A stretch of 64,000 bases of DNA from an uncultured Solirubrobacterales bacterium (GCA_903939845.1 CAJAIJ010000053.1:37889-101888), one strand, 5' to 3'; positions 44,970-57,447 are shown, counted from the stretch's first letter. The notes: generated from the letters alone by a model not told the origin. Numbers and translations: made by a program.

Positions 44970-46754
44970 TCACGATGCGGCCCTCTCGTCCTCGGCCTTC
45001 CGGACCTGTTCGATCAGATCGGACCGACGCCGGTTCAGATCGGCCCTGACCTCCGGCGAGGCATCCTTCGCCGCAGAGATCTCTTCCTCGAGGGCAGCCA
45101 GCTCCAGCTCCATGAAGTTCCTCCGTATCGCGCCCTTTCCGACCAGCTCCGGATCGGCTCTGACGACCATGGCGGAGACGAGGCGATAGAGCTCCGGGTC
45201 GTCCTTGTCCAGTCCCTCCATCGGGTCATCGAGATTCCCGCTGAGCCAGGCTGCCGTCCGGACCATCAGAGGTCCGGAGAGGTGGCGCTCCTCGAGTCGA
45301 CCGAGCCACTCTCGTCCCTCCGAGGGATTGGCGATACACATGACCAGGAGAGAGCGCTCGCGCCGCTCCCGCTTGAACAGGACCGGAGCCGCAGGTGGAG
45401 CGGCTTCGGCGACGGATTCGGCCGGTTGCGAGAGGGACGCGCTTCCCCCCGAGTCAGGGCCCTTCTCGAGCCTCGACACCACGACCGAGGGCTCGATCCC
45501 GAGTCCATCTGCGGTCCGCCGAACCAGCTCGTTCCTCAAGGCACCAGGCTCGACACCGAGGATCACGGGAACGGCCCCCGCGAGTCCGTCGTCCCTCGAT
45601 CTGGGGGATGCGGGATCGACCGAATCGAGTATCAGTGAAAGGTGGAATTCCGGCAGGACGACCGCCGCGTCGAGCATCTCCCGGAACCGATCGGGCCCCC
45701 CGGGTGCAGTCGAAATCTCTGCCGGATCCTCCCCGGCAGGCATCGCGACGACGAGGATCGTGACCTTGCGCCCGGCAGCGACTTCCTGGGCCCTGAGCAT
45801 GGCCTTCTGGCCGGCGGCGTCGGCGTCGAGTGCGAGGACGACCGTGTCGACGGTGGCCGAGAGGCGGGCGATCTGGTGCTCGGTCATGGCCGTTCCCATG
45901 ATTCCGACGGTCTCGGTGAGGCCTGCCTGGTGGAGTGCGATGACGTCGGTGTAGCCCTCGACGAGGATGGCTCTACCGGCCTTGGCCATGGCAGGCCTGG
46001 CCAGATCTATCCCGTAGAGGATCTCGCTCTTTCGAAAGAACGACGTCTCGGCGGTGTTCAGATACTTGGGCTTCTGGTCTTCCCGCGTGGCCCTCGCTCC
46101 GAATCCGACCACCCGACCGCGGGCATCCCTGATCGGAAACATGATTCGGGAACGGAATCGGTCGTACATGCCGCCGTTCTTGCCTTTCTGTGCGAGTCCG
46201 ACCGTCGCCATCTCCTGTGGCGAGAATCCTGCCCTCTGGGCGCGGACGATCAATGTGTCCCACGCACTCGGTGCAAATCCGACGCCGAAGCTCTCGAGCG
46301 CCCCGGCTTCCAGACCTCTCGAGGTCAGATATTCACGCGACTTCGCTGCCTCTTCCGAGTCTCTGTACGTTGCCGCATAGAAGGAGGCCGAACGCTCGAG
46401 CAGTTGCTGAAGCCGATCCCGCTCCTTGCGCCGCTTCTCGGCTTCGGGGTCTTCCTTGTCTCGCTTGACCTCGACCCCGTAGCGCTCGGCCAGGAGCTCG
46501 ACCGCCTGGGGAAAATCGATCCCTTCCTTCTCGCATACGAAGTCGAACAGGTCCCCCCCGACCCCGCAGCCGAAGCAGTGGTAGAGCTTCTCTTCCGCGT
46601 GGACCGAGAACGAAGGCGAACGCTCGTCGTGGAACGGGCAGAGGCCCTGGTATCGGGCACCGGCCCTCTTCAGCTCGGTATGAGCCGAGACGATTTCGAC
46701 CATGTCGGCCGCCGTCCGGACCCGGTCGATGGTGTCAGGGGTGAACTTGGACAC
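44970..46754 (-). CDS. dnaG: DNA primase
   Basis: Makes RNA primers for replication. N-terminal zinc domain has YQGLCPFHDERSPSF with the distal YHCFGCGVGGDLF pair; the TOPRIM core includes ILVEGYTDVIALHQAG and LALDADAAGQKA; the 594-aa length is normal, with a variable C-terminal helicase-binding domain. It follows dgt after 41 bp at the end of a DNA-repair gene run. Confidence 0.96.
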   Translation of the reverse strand: MSKFTPDTIDRVRTAADMVEIVSAHTELKRAGARYQGLCPFHDERSPSFSVHAEEKLYHCFGCGVGGDLFDFVCEKEGIDFPQAVELLAERYGVEVKRDKEDPEAEKRRKERDRLQQLLERSASFYAATYRDSEEAAKSREYLTSRGLEAGALESFGVGFAPSAWDTLIVRAQRAGFSPQEMATVGLAQKGKNGGMYDRFRSRIMFPIRDARGRVVGFGARATREDQKPKYLNTAETSFFRKSEILYGIDLARPAMAKAGRAILVEGYTDVIALHQAGLTETVGIMGTAMTEHQIARLSATVDTVVLALDADAAGQKAMLRAQEVAAGRKVTILVVAMPAGEDPAEISTAPGGPDRFREMLDAAVVLPEFHLSLILDSVDPASPRSRDDGLAGAVPVILGVEPGALRNELVRRTADGLGIEPSVVVSRLEKGPDSGGSASLSQPAESVAEAAPPAAPVLFKRERRERSLLVMCIANPSEGREWLGRLEERHLSGPLMVRTAAWLSGNLDDPMEGLDKDDPELYRLVSAMVVRADPELVGKGAIRRNFMELELAALEEEISAAKDASPEVRADLNRRRSDLIEQVRKAEDERAAS

Positions 46755-46795
46755 TTCGGTCCAGCATAGAGCCGGGCGAGGCTTCGAACTCTCCC

Positions 46796-47848
46796 CTAGA
46801 AGCGGCTGACTCTGGGAACGACCAGGCCCTCGTAGGTCGCAATGCAGAAACGGTCCGTCATCCCGGCGATCATGTCGATCGCTTTCTGTTTGTCCGAGGG
46901 CTCCTCGCCCTTGCGATAGGTGACGGTGACCTCCCCGGGATTGGCGACGTAGTGATCGAAGAGCGTCTCTATTGCGAGCCCGATCCTCTCCTTCTCGCGC
47001 CGCGCCGGCTCGCTCACGTAGACCTCGCTGAACATGAAGTCACGCAACCGCTCCATCGCACCTCCGACCTTGGCTCCCTGCTGTATCTCCCCGGCATCAC
47101 GGGAGGATTCGATGATGTCCATGACCAACGTGTCGATCCGGCGGGAGCCCGTCGGCCCGAGGATCGCGATCTCCTTCGCCGGAAGATCGGAACGCTCGAG
47201 CACTCCGGCTCGAATGGCGTCGTCGATGTCGTGGTTTATGTATGCGACCCGATCGACGAGCCTGACGATCTGGCCCTCCAGCGATCTGGGCTTCGGAGTG
47301 TTGGTGCCGCTGTGGCGGCGGATTCCGTCGATCACGGCATCGTTGAGGTTGAGTCCCTCTCCGTCGCGCTCCAACTTCTCGACTATCCGGACCGAGTGCC
47401 GGTAGTGCCTGAAGGCCGGGCCCTTGCGGGCCCGGCTGACCTCGTCCAGAGCCTCCTCGCCGAGGTGTCCGAAGGGGGTGTGGCCGAGGTCGTGGCCGAG
47501 GCCGATCGCCTCGGTCAGATCCTCGTTCAGATCCAGCGCCCTGGCGACGGTTCGTGCGATGCCGGTCACCTCGAGGGTATGGGTGAGCCTGGTCCGGAAA
47601 TGGTCTCCTTCCGGCGCAATGAAGACCTGGGTCTTGTGCATCAACCTCCTGAAGGCCTTGCTGTGCACGATCCGGTCCCGATCTCGTTGAAATGGCGTTC
47701 GAACCTCGCTGTCTACCTCGGGCCTCTTCCGTTTAGCCGGATAGGACCGGACTGCCGACGGCGAGAGTTCCCGGGCCTCCCTTGCCTGCCACTCGACGGC
47801 AAACGGAGAGGCGGCACCGGTCCGGCTGGATTTCCGCTTCGTGCTCAT
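46796..47848 (-). CDS. dgt: dGTP triphosphohydrolase-like HD protein
   Basis: A 350-aa HD-domain dNTPase (Dgt type 2 length) splitting dNTP to nucleoside and triphosphate. N-terminal RDRDRIVHSKAFRRLMHKTQVF and the HD motif in HTLEVTGIART and LGHDLGHTPFGHLGE match the family closely. Start overlaps the recO stop by 4 bp. Order recO-dgt-dnaG is common in actinobacteria. Confidence 0.94.
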   Translation of the reverse strand: MSTKRKSSRTGAASPFAVEWQAREARELSPSAVRSYPAKRKRPEVDSEVRTPFQRDRDRIVHSKAFRRLMHKTQVFIAPEGDHFRTRLTHTLEVTGIARTVARALDLNEDLTEAIGLGHDLGHTPFGHLGEEALDEVSRARKGPAFRHYRHSVRIVEKLERDGEGLNLNDAVIDGIRRHSGTNTPKPRSLEGQIVRLVDRVAYINHDIDDAIRAGVLERSDLPAKEIAILGPTGSRRIDTLVMDIIESSRDAGEIQQGAKVGGAMERLRDFMFSEVYVSEPARREKERIGLAIETLFDHYVANPGEVTVTYRKGEEPSDKQKAIDMIAGMTDRFCIATYEGLVVPRVSRF

Positions 47849-48582
47849 GCTGCCCGAGTCTCCTCCGGACGGGGAAGTCTGACATGGGCATGGTGTTCGA
47901 GTGTCTCACCGACCGCCCTCCCGGCCTGCCTGACGGCCGCCGCCGGTGCCTCGGGAAGCTGTGCCAGGGGTCTGCCCAGGGCCTCGACCATGAAGCCGTG
48001 TGCTTCGGCCGTGATCGGGAATGAATTGGCCTCACATGACGGACAGACGACCCCGCCCGCAGGTCCCGAGAAAGCCGAAACGTGATCGCTCGCACCGCAC
48101 CTCGAACAGGAGGCGAGCTCGGGTGCAAACCCTGCCGCGAGTGCCAACTTGAGCCTGAAGGCGACCATGCCTGCAGGTCCGGCCAGTGGGCCCTCGGGGT
48201 CCCTGTCGATCAGGGAGAGGTACCGGACCAGGAGGTTGTAGGCCGGCTCGTTCGGTTCGACGCCGTCGAGCAGCTTCAGGACCGCCCCGCATGCGTCGGA
48301 AGCCGCCGTGATCGCACGGCCGGAGCTCCTGAGCTCCGGGTAGCCATCCACCGTCTCGGCAGCCGTGACCGTGGAGAGGTCGCCCCGGCCCCGGTGGAGT
48401 ATTAGCGAGAGACGGAAGAAGGGCTCGAGTCTTCCCCCGAACCTCGACCTCGGCTTCCGGGAGCCCTTGGCTATCGCACCGATCCGGCCGTGCTCCCGGC
48501 TGTAGAGGTGAAGGATTCGGTCGGCCTCGCCGTATCGGATCGACCGCAGAACGATCGCCTCTGTCTTGTAAGTACGACTCAC
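47845..48582 (-). CDS. recO: DNA repair protein RecO
   Basis: Recombination mediator loading RecA with RecR. The N-terminal OB fold opens TYKTEAIVLRSIRYGEADRILHLYS; GRIGAIAKGSRKPRSRFGGRLEPF is typical; the C-terminal half has a four-cysteine zinc site (CSRCG and CPSCE). Length 245 aa is typical. It starts 33 bp after the mutM stop. Confidence 0.95.
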   Translation of the reverse strand: MSRTYKTEAIVLRSIRYGEADRILHLYSREHGRIGAIAKGSRKPRSRFGGRLEPFFRLSLILHRGRGDLSTVTAAETVDGYPELRSSGRAITAASDACGAVLKLLDGVEPNEPAYNLLVRYLSLIDRDPEGPLAGPAGMVAFRLKLALAAGFAPELASCSRCGASDHVSAFSGPAGGVVCPSCEANSFPITAEAHGFMVEALGRPLAQLPEAPAAAVRQAGRAVGETLEHHAHVRLPRPEETRAA

Positions 48583-48615
48583 CGTTCTAAGGGTGCCTAA
48601 TGGCCCGGACGGGGA

Positions 48616-49509
48616 TCACGCCTTCTTCCTGCGAGGACGACGCCGCAAACGGCTCTGACAGGAGCCACAGAAATAGGTCGAACGGCCACCCACCACGATT
48701 CTCGTTATTGCTTCGCCACAGCGTGGACAGGGCCGACCCTCGCGGCGATGGACGAGGAACTCATCCTGCATCTGGCCGCTCTCGCCACGGGCATCGCGAT
48801 AGTCGTCGATGGAGGCACCACCCAGGTCGAGACCCCTCTCCAGCGCTGCCACGATGCCGTCCCTGAGTGCACTCTGATGATCCGGCTTCATCGAGCCGGC
48901 CGGAGAGAGTGGGTGAAGACTGGCTCGGTGAAGTGCTTCGTCGGCATAGATGTTTCCGATCCCGGCTACGGCCTTCTGGTCCAGGAGGAAGGATTTGAGC
49001 GGCGCGGTCCTGCCCTCGGAGGCAGTCGCGAGCGCTTCGGCCGTGAACCCCTCAGATAGAGGCTCGGGTCCCAGCCGGGCGGCGAAGTAGGTATCCAGCT
49101 CTTCGGGTCCGGCGATGAATCCGCGACCGAACCGCCGGGGATCGGTAAACCTGAGCTCGCCGCCGTCGTCGAGGTGGAAGCGGGCCTTGAGGTGCCTGGT
49201 CCCGTCGTCCTGGCGGTATATCCGGGCATCGCCCGGGCCGGTGTGTCCCTCCGGGTCGACCAGGACTAGGTTCCCGGTCATCCGGAGGTGGATGACCATG
49301 GCCTCGCCATCAGCGAACTCGATCAGGAGATACTTCCCGCGTCGACCTACGTCGGTGACCTCCCGTCCGGTCGCGGCCTGTTCGAAACCGGAGGCCGACG
49401 ACGGCTTCGAGAAATAGTGGTCGAGAACCTCGACCCGATCGAATCTGCGACCGACCAGGTCCGGTTCGAGCTGGCGGCGAATCGTCTCGACCTCCGGGAG
49501 TTCTGGCAC
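48616..49509 (-). CDS. mutM: Formamidopyrimidine-DNA glycosylase
   Basis: Bifunctional glycosylase/lyase removing 8-oxoguanine. Mature N-terminal Pro nucleophile and Glu in MPELPEVETIRRQL; the helix-two-turn-helix LLDQKAVAGIGNIYADEALH; C-terminal zinc finger CPRCGEAITRIVVGGRSTYFC. Length 297 aa is close to the usual 270-290. Start is fixed by the PELPE motif. It lies 12 bp downstream of xerD. Confidence 0.97.
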   Translation of the reverse strand: MPELPEVETIRRQLEPDLVGRRFDRVEVLDHYFSKPSSASGFEQAATGREVTDVGRRGKYLLIEFADGEAMVIHLRMTGNLVLVDPEGHTGPGDARIYRQDDGTRHLKARFHLDDGGELRFTDPRRFGRGFIAGPEELDTYFAARLGPEPLSEGFTAEALATASEGRTAPLKSFLLDQKAVAGIGNIYADEALHRASLHPLSPAGSMKPDHQSALRDGIVAALERGLDLGGASIDDYRDARGESGQMQDEFLVHRREGRPCPRCGEAITRIVVGGRSTYFCGSCQSRLRRRPRRKKA

Positions 49510-49521
49510 TCCCGGTTTGTA

Positions 49522-50487
49522 TCAGCCCCGATCCATCGATCCGGCGGCCCGGGGATGGGTCCTCGTGTAGACATCCCGGAGTTCGCGGCCGGACAGGTGC
49601 GTGTACATCTGCGTGGTGGCGACGTCTGCATGCCCGAGCATCTCCTGCACCGAGCGGAGATCACATCCCCCGGCCAGCAGGTGCGTGGCGAAGGAGTGCC
49701 TGAGGGTGTGGGGGCTCATCCTGTCGGCCAGTCCCACCGACCCGGCGTGACCCTGAATGATCTTGTAGAGGCCCTGGCGGGTGAGCGGTCTGCCCCGGTA
49801 GTTGAGGAAGAGCGCCTTTTCGTGTCTCTCCCCGACCAGACGGGGTCGTCCGACCACGAGATAGGCCTCTATCGCCCGGATCGCCTCGCGGCCGATCGGA
49901 ACGACCCGTTCGCGATTGCCTTTTCCGCGAGCCTTCAAGACCCCTTCACGAGTATCGACGTCACTCATCTCCAGGCCGATCACCTCGGAAGCCCTGAGCC
50001 CGGCCGCGTACATGACCTCGAGGATCGCCCTGTCCCTCGATACCTGCGGAGAGCTACCTGTCGGAGCAGCGAGGAGACGACCCACCTCGGCCTCGGTCAG
50101 AACCCTCGGCAAGGTCTTGCGCCTCTTCTGAGATGCGATGCCGACGGTGGGGTCGTCGTCGACCATGCCCTCCAGACGCATGTAGCGAAACAGTGACCTG
50201 ATCGCCGCGGTCTTTCGGTGAACGGTCGACGGCGCCGGGGTTGGACCGTCCTCGGGGTTCGCGAGCAGGGCGACGTATTCGGCGAGATCCCGAGGGGCTG
50301 CCGACGCGACCTCGACATCCCTACCGTCGAGGAATTCCCCAAAACGATCGAGATCTGATCGATAGGCCGAGATGGTGTTCGGCGAGAGACCGCGTTCGAG
50401 TTCGAGGTAGGCGAGGAAATCCAAAAGTAGAGCGTCGTATCGGGCTCGTCCGGGTGAAACGGTCCTGGACTCGACGGAAGCGGTCAT
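49522..50487 (-). CDS. xerD: Tyrosine recombinase XerD/XerC
   Basis: Site-specific recombinase resolving chromosome dimers at dif. N-terminal SAM-like domain (DFLAYLELERGLSPNTISAYRSDL); catalytic residues Arg in GLRASEVIGL, Lys in KGKGNRERVVP, HTLRHSFATHLL, GHADVATTQMYTH with the nucleophile Tyr. Position between mutM and the pyrG block parallels mycobacterial xerD (Rv1701 neighbourhood). I use the ATG giving MTASVESR (321 aa); a GTG nine codons upstream is an alternative. Confidence 0.93.
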   Translation of the reverse strand: MTASVESRTVSPGRARYDALLLDFLAYLELERGLSPNTISAYRSDLDRFGEFLDGRDVEVASAAPRDLAEYVALLANPEDGPTPAPSTVHRKTAAIRSLFRYMRLEGMVDDDPTVGIASQKRRKTLPRVLTEAEVGRLLAAPTGSSPQVSRDRAILEVMYAAGLRASEVIGLEMSDVDTREGVLKARGKGNRERVVPIGREAIRAIEAYLVVGRPRLVGERHEKALFLNYRGRPLTRQGLYKIIQGHAGSVGLADRMSPHTLRHSFATHLLAGGCDLRSVQEMLGHADVATTQMYTHLSGRELRDVYTRTHPRAAGSMDRG

Positions 50488-50568
50488 TGGGAGCCGTTTC
50501 TCCGGCGGGAACACTTCCCCTTGCCCCGCAACGGCGCGCCCGACGAGGGGACACCGGATCGGGAGATC

Positions 50569-51606
50569 TCAGGACGAAACCAGTTCGGCCAGTCGGGTGC
50601 CGGCCGCCAGCGCGCCCGAGAAGAACTCGGGGTCGGTCGCGAGGTCTCGACCCATGGTCCGGGTCGGAAGGCCAGAGGCCTCGTAACCGACGAGATCGAC
50701 TTCCTCGATCACGACCCTGTGCCTGCCCCTGGCGGCAAGTGCAACCTCTTCCGACAGCGACTCGAACCCAGAGGGCAGGGGCAAGTCGACGCCGGCCAGC
50801 AGATGCGAGAGCACGGTCCGGGAGTGATGACTGAGCCCACGGTGTCTAGGCCGGGGATCCGCTCCCGAGAGCCTCGGAGCAATCACCGTCGGAAGACCGA
50901 GGGCCAGGGCGGCATGGGCGGTATCCAGCGCGACCATCCCGCCATGGCCGAAGGTCGTGCCCGACCCCAGGATTCCGGGACCTGGTCCGGCGATGACCGC
51001 GTCCCACCCGAGTGAGCCGGCTGCGTCCAGGGCCCCGATAGTGGTGATCGCCTCACCCTCGCCTCCCCAGGTGGGGCCGGCGGTCACATGCCCGGCGAGC
51101 AGGCCCCGCTCCCGAAGCTCACGGACGTCCCGGGAGAGCTGGCCCGGAAGGGCGCCGCCCGCGGTCTGGACGAAGCCGACTTCGGCCCTGCCACGGCCCT
51201 CGGCCTCCATTTTCGCGGCAAAGGCCCATGCCGCCGGAGCCAGGTGGCCGTGAAGGCCGACTACGAGGACCGGAATCGGACTCGGGGGCTTCGGGTCGGC
51301 CGATGAATCGGTGACCTCGCGCTCGACGGTTGCGACCGGATGCTGCAACGCCGAGTAGTTGAGCTTCATCACGTGCTCGGTCTCAGAGCCCTGTCCCTCC
51401 AGTCCGCGGGTCAGATTTACGACGACGATGTCGAAACCACCGGAACCGAGTCCGAGGTCCAGAGCCTCGGTGTTGATCACGACCTCATCGCCAATCTCGC
51501 ACGGGCCGACCAGCACGGGGTCGGCCCAGGCCACCCGGCGTTCACCCCCCAGCTCGACCTCGAGCGGCGTCGTAGCCGTCACGATTCCGCGTCGCAGCTT
51601 CAGCAA
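50569..51606 (-). CDS. DUF3866 family protein
   Basis: A 345-aa protein of unknown function matching, from memory, DUF3866. The N-terminal region is beta-rich (RRGIVTATTPLEVELGG), followed by VVLGLHGHLAP-like and PVLVVGLHGHLAPAAW and GPTWGGEGEAITTIGAL stretches with several conserved His and Gly residues. I start at a TTG (LLKLRRGIV) that overlaps the stop of the upstream peptidase gene by 7 bp; the track start is deeper inside that gene. Its stop is 81 bp from xerD. Confidence 0.82.
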   Translation of the reverse strand: MLKLRRGIVTATTPLEVELGGERRVAWADPVLVGPCEIGDEVVINTEALDLGLGSGGFDIVVVNLTRGLEGQGSETEHVMKLNYSALQHPVATVEREVTDSSADPKPPSPIPVLVVGLHGHLAPAAWAFAAKMEAEGRGRAEVGFVQTAGGALPGQLSRDVRELRERGLLAGHVTAGPTWGGEGEAITTIGALDAAGSLGWDAVIAGPGPGILGSGTTFGHGGMVALDTAHAALALGLPTVIAPRLSGADPRPRHRGLSHHSRTVLSHLLAGVDLPLPSGFESLSEEVALAARGRHRVVIEEVDLVGYEASGLPTRTMGRDLATDPEFFSGALAAGTRLAELVSS

Positions 51607-52697
51607 GTCGGTTCGACTTCCTCGATGAGGCCGCAACAGATCTCGAACATCTCTGCAAGGTTCTCTCGTGGGACCGACTCGTCTGCGGTGTGGTTGTCGT
51701 AAGTCCCGTTTGCCAGCAGCAAAGCATCGAGCCCCTTTGCTCGCAGGACGTTGGCATCACTGCCCCCGCCGGGAGAGACCCGGCTGGGTTCATGCCCGCG
51801 AGCCGCAAGGACGGCCTCCGCTGCCGTCAGGGCCTTCGAGTCGTCCGGGACCGTGTAGCCGGCGAAGACCTCCTTGATCTCGACCTCTACCTCGCAACCG
51901 ATCTCAGAGGCCTCGGCCATCAGCGCCTCGGCCATCTTCCCGAGGACCTCTGCCGATCGGCCTTCCACCGTCGAGCGGGCCTCGCCGAAGACCTCACACC
52001 TGCCGGGAACGACGTTGCCGGAGGTCCCGCCCTCGATCAGCCCGATGTTCGCCGTCGTGTCCTCGTCGATCCGTCCGAGGGGCATCGTGGCGATGGCTCG
52101 TGCCGCAGCCTCTATTGCCGAGGCCCCCTTTTCCGGCGCAAGCCCGGCGTGGGCCTCGACCCCGGTCACGACGGCCCTCAACTGGCCGTGGGTCGGTGAC
52201 ACGGTCGCGATCTGACCGATGTCGGAGGCCAGGTCGAGCACGAAGAAGAGATTGGAGGAGAGCGTCGAGGCGTCCAGTGCGAATGCCCCGAGAAGTCCCT
52301 GTTCCTCGGCAACGGTGAACAGGAGCTCGATTCCGACCGGTGGCGGCTCCTTCGCATAGCGCCGAGCCAACTCCAGCATGACCACGACTGCGGCCTTGTT
52401 GTCGGCTCCGAGGATCGTCTCCCCCGCGCTCCGATACACCCCCTCCCCGTCGAGGAGAACCTCGATCGGTCCGGTGTGCGGGACGGTGTCGAGGTGCGAA
52501 CAGAACCCGATCCAGGAATCGGTACGACCCTCTATCCGGGCGAGGAGGTTTCCGCAGCCGGCTCCCGTGGGTGCCGCAGCGTCGTCCTCGCTGACGGAAA
52601 GTCCAAGAGCCTCGAGGCGCTGGGTCACGATTGCCCCGACGGCAGCCTCGTCGCCGGTAGGGCTTGCGGTCTCGCAGAGTTCTACGAAGAGGTTCAC
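51600..52697 (-). CDS. M20-family zinc peptidase, PepT-like
   Basis: A 365-aa aminopeptidase or dipeptidase of the M20/M28 clan. Metal ligands: FCSHLDTVP (His, Asp), ILGADNKAAV (bridging Asp), TVAEEQGLLGA (Glu-Glu) and a late NHTADESV His; a dimerisation domain (VEAHAGLAPEKGASA) is inserted. I start at the GTG giving VNLFVELCETASPTGDE, since the track frame upstream is the pyrG antisense-like frame. It lies 43 bp from the pyrG stop, where mycobacteria have a Nudix gene. Confidence 0.88.
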   Translation of the reverse strand: MNLFVELCETASPTGDEAAVGAIVTQRLEALGLSVSEDDAAAPTGAGCGNLLARIEGRTDSWIGFCSHLDTVPHTGPIEVLLDGEGVYRSAGETILGADNKAAVVVMLELARRYAKEPPPVGIELLFTVAEEQGLLGAFALDASTLSSNLFFVLDLASDIGQIATVSPTHGQLRAVVTGVEAHAGLAPEKGASAIEAAARAIATMPLGRIDEDTTANIGLIEGGTSGNVVPGRCEVFGEARSTVEGRSAEVLGKMAEALMAEASEIGCEVEVEIKEVFAGYTVPDDSKALTAAEAVLAARGHEPSRVSPGGGSDANVLRAKGLDALLLANGTYDNHTADESVPRENLAEMFEICCGLIEEVEPTC

Positions 52698-52740
52698 GTC
52701 GGACCGATCGACATCGAGTCCGGGCCGACCGAGCGCAGCC

Positions 52741-55232
<2,492 letters not shown>

Positions 55233-55280
55233 GGCGAGGGCGAAGATGAAGGAGACCGCGATTCCGGACCAGAGAATGGC

Positions 55281-56174
55281 TCAGCCCCGCCCGGACGGCT
55301 TCCTGTCGGGTGCCGCCAGGGGTTGCGGCGTCAGCGAGTCGGCCGTCTCCTTGACCCCGAAGCTGCCGTCGGCTCCGTCGATGGCGAACACCAGCGAAAG
55401 CCTCCCGGAGGCGAGGTCGACCGAGTCGATGGATGGAACTCTCCGGGCGGTGAAGAACCTGACCCCGGATGGCCGGGTCTCCAGCTCCTCGACTCCGACG
55501 AGCCGCGCTCGGGTCGTCCCCATGCCGGCGACGATCGAGCTGGCCAGAGCTCTGGCCTTCAGCCTGTCCGGACTACCGGCTTCGCCCTCCGGAAGGGGTC
55601 CCCTGAACAGCACCACTGCGTCGAGGCGTCCGAAGCTCCCGCTGGAACGGGACATCAGCTCGGACCTGCTCAACCGGAAAATGGGTCCGCCGACGACCAT
55701 CTGCCTGCCGACCGTCCTGCCGTAATCGACGAGGCTCCCCTTCTGTCGATCCAGGTTTCCGAACCTGGTGCCGGAGAGGCTTTCGGCAAGCGCCTCCGGA
55801 GAGGGCGGTTCACGGACGGTGCCGACGGCCACGACACGAGCGCCCGTCGGTCGGAGGGCCTCATCCACGGCTCCGGCGACCGAGTCCGGGAGCGACCCGA
55901 AACCGACCAGCCCGATCCGGAGTCCGTCGAGGCGGCCGTCCACCAGGGGGAGACTGGCCGAAACACCGAGCTCGTCAGACCATCCGAGCTCACGCCTCAG
56001 ACTTTCGTTCTCGGCCCTGGTCTTGTCGAGATCTTCGTTCAGGCTCTTCTCGAGGTCCCGTCGGGTCTCGTTGAGAATGTCTCCCCCGACCTCTGAGCCG
56101 ATCAGGATCCCGACGGCAAGAGCGAGGAAGACCGCCGCCAGGGAAGCCACGTGGTATCGGGAGCTGTAACCCAT
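55281..56174 (-). CDS. steB: SteB / MctB-family envelope protein
   Basis: A 297-aa protein with an N-terminal membrane helix (YHVASLAAVFLALAVGILIGSEVGG), a coiled coil (RRDLEKSLNEDLDKTRAENESLRREL) and an extracytoplasmic domain. The family (MctB, Rv1698) was first described as a copper-transport or channel protein; in corynebacteria the homologue SteB works with SteA in cell separation. The 59-bp linkage to steA here supports the SteA-SteB reading. Confidence 0.88.
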   Translation of the reverse strand: MGYSSRYHVASLAAVFLALAVGILIGSEVGGDILNETRRDLEKSLNEDLDKTRAENESLRRELGWSDELGVSASLPLVDGRLDGLRIGLVGFGSLPDSVAGAVDEALRPTGARVVAVGTVREPPSPEALAESLSGTRFGNLDRQKGSLVDYGRTVGRQMVVGGPIFRLSRSELMSRSSGSFGRLDAVVLFRGPLPEGEAGSPDRLKARALASSIVAGMGTTRARLVGVEELETRPSGVRFFTARRVPSIDSVDLASGRLSLVFAIDGADGSFGVKETADSLTPQPLAAPDRKPSGRG

Positions 56175-56232
56175 ATGGATCAGAGCCTAGGCATTGCGGA
56201 TGAGGCGAGGTCGGATCGCGCCATCGTGATGC

Positions 56233-57447
56233 TCAGAAGCCGAGCGAGACCTTGACCTTGAGCCAGACCAGCTCGAACAGGTCGGCCAGCGCCGGCGAGG
56301 TGAAGACGACGATCGCGGCAAGGAGGACGAACGCTCCGAGAAATGCCACCAGGGGTCCGACCGGAATGCCAGGGGAGTAGAGCCTGCTCACGCCCTTGGC
56401 GTCGACCAGCGACTCCCCGATCCTCAGTCTCGTCAGGAATGTCGACGACATCCCATCCCTGTCCTTGTCGAGGAATTCGACGAGGTTGAAATGGGCCCCT
56501 ACGGACACGATCATTTCGGCACCCATCTCATACGCGAGGAGCATCGCAACGTCCTGACTGGTCCCGTCTGCAGGAAACACGGTGTGGTCCAGACCGGCGG
56601 CAGCAAGACGGTCGCGACCCGGGGCCCTGCCGTCCGGATAGCCGTGGACGATCAACTCCGCCCCGCTCTCAAGCGCGCCATCAGAGGCGGAGTCCATGTC
56701 ACCGAGTATCACCGAGGGGGTGTGGCCGGCCTCGATGATGGCATCGGCCCCTCCATCCACGCCGACCAGAACCGGCCTCACATCCCTTATGTATGCATCG
56801 AGGGCTCTCAGGTCGCTGCGATAGTCAGGTCCCCTCACCACGATCAGGACGTGACGGTCCCGGAATGACGTCCGGATCTCCGGGAGCGCGATGTCGCCGG
56901 TGAGGATCTCGCTCTCTCTCTGAACGTGGGTGACCGTGTTCTCGGCGAAGGCGGCCAGGGCGACGTGGATCTCGCTCTCCTGACGAGCCAGCCTCTTGAC
57001 CAGGCCGGCCCTGTCCATCGCCACGCCCTGGGCTACCGGGTCACCATCGCGGAGGATCGTCGGCCCGTCGATGACGACACGGTCGCCGTCGGAGAGCAGG
57101 GAGAACAGATCCGTCTCCGGGAAGTCGACGAGGACGATGCCGGCCTCGACCAACATCAGTGGTCCCCGATTCGGGTAGCGATCATCGCTCGAGGGCTCGG
57201 TGTTGAGCACGGCAACGATTCCGCTGGCAGCGAGATCCTCGGCCGCCACCCTGTCGATGTTGCGGTGGCCGATGACCGCGATCTCGCCCGGTCTTAGTGC
57301 CTTGACGAGGTCCTTGGTCCTCGTTCCAAGCCTGACCGGCCCGGCAACCTGCGGGCCGCCCGGACCGATGTCACCACTGGCACTCCGACCGCCGGCGTTC
57401 CGGACGCCCCGGCTGCCGATCCGGGGGATCACCCTCCGTGATTCCAT
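56233..57447 (-). CDS. steA: Cytokinetic-ring protein SteA-like
   Basis: A 404-aa protein: a thiamin-pyrophosphokinase-like cytoplasmic domain (PVLVGVDGGADAIIEAGHTPSVILGDMDS) followed by one C-terminal membrane helix (VGPLVAFLGAFVLLAAIVVFTSP). This corresponds to corynebacterial SteA, which recruits the cell-separation machinery with SteB. It follows recN by 53 bp. The disordered N-terminal 35 residues may be a start error. Confidence 0.88.
   Translation of the reverse strand: MESRRVIPRIGSRGVRNAGGRSASGDIGPGGPQVAGPVRLGTRTKDLVKALRPGEIAVIGHRNIDRVAAEDLAASGIVAVLNTEPSSDDRYPNRGPLMLVEAGIVLVDFPETDLFSLLSDGDRVVIDGPTILRDGDPVAQGVAMDRAGLVKRLARQESEIHVALAAFAENTVTHVQRESEILTGDIALPEIRTSFRDRHVLIVVRGPDYRSDLRALDAYIRDVRPVLVGVDGGADAIIEAGHTPSVILGDMDSASDGALESGAELIVHGYPDGRAPGRDRLAAAGLDHTVFPADGTSQDVAMLLAYEMGAEMIVSVGAHFNLVEFLDKDRDGMSSTFLTRLRIGESLVDAKGVSRLYSPGIPVGPLVAFLGAFVLLAAIVVFTSPALADLFELVWLKVKVSLGF

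Noticed and set aside
55281-56174. Copper-transport role from the MctB label
   Set aside because: Pairing with steA and an N-terminal coiled coil favour the SteB cell-separation role; no copper genes adjacent.
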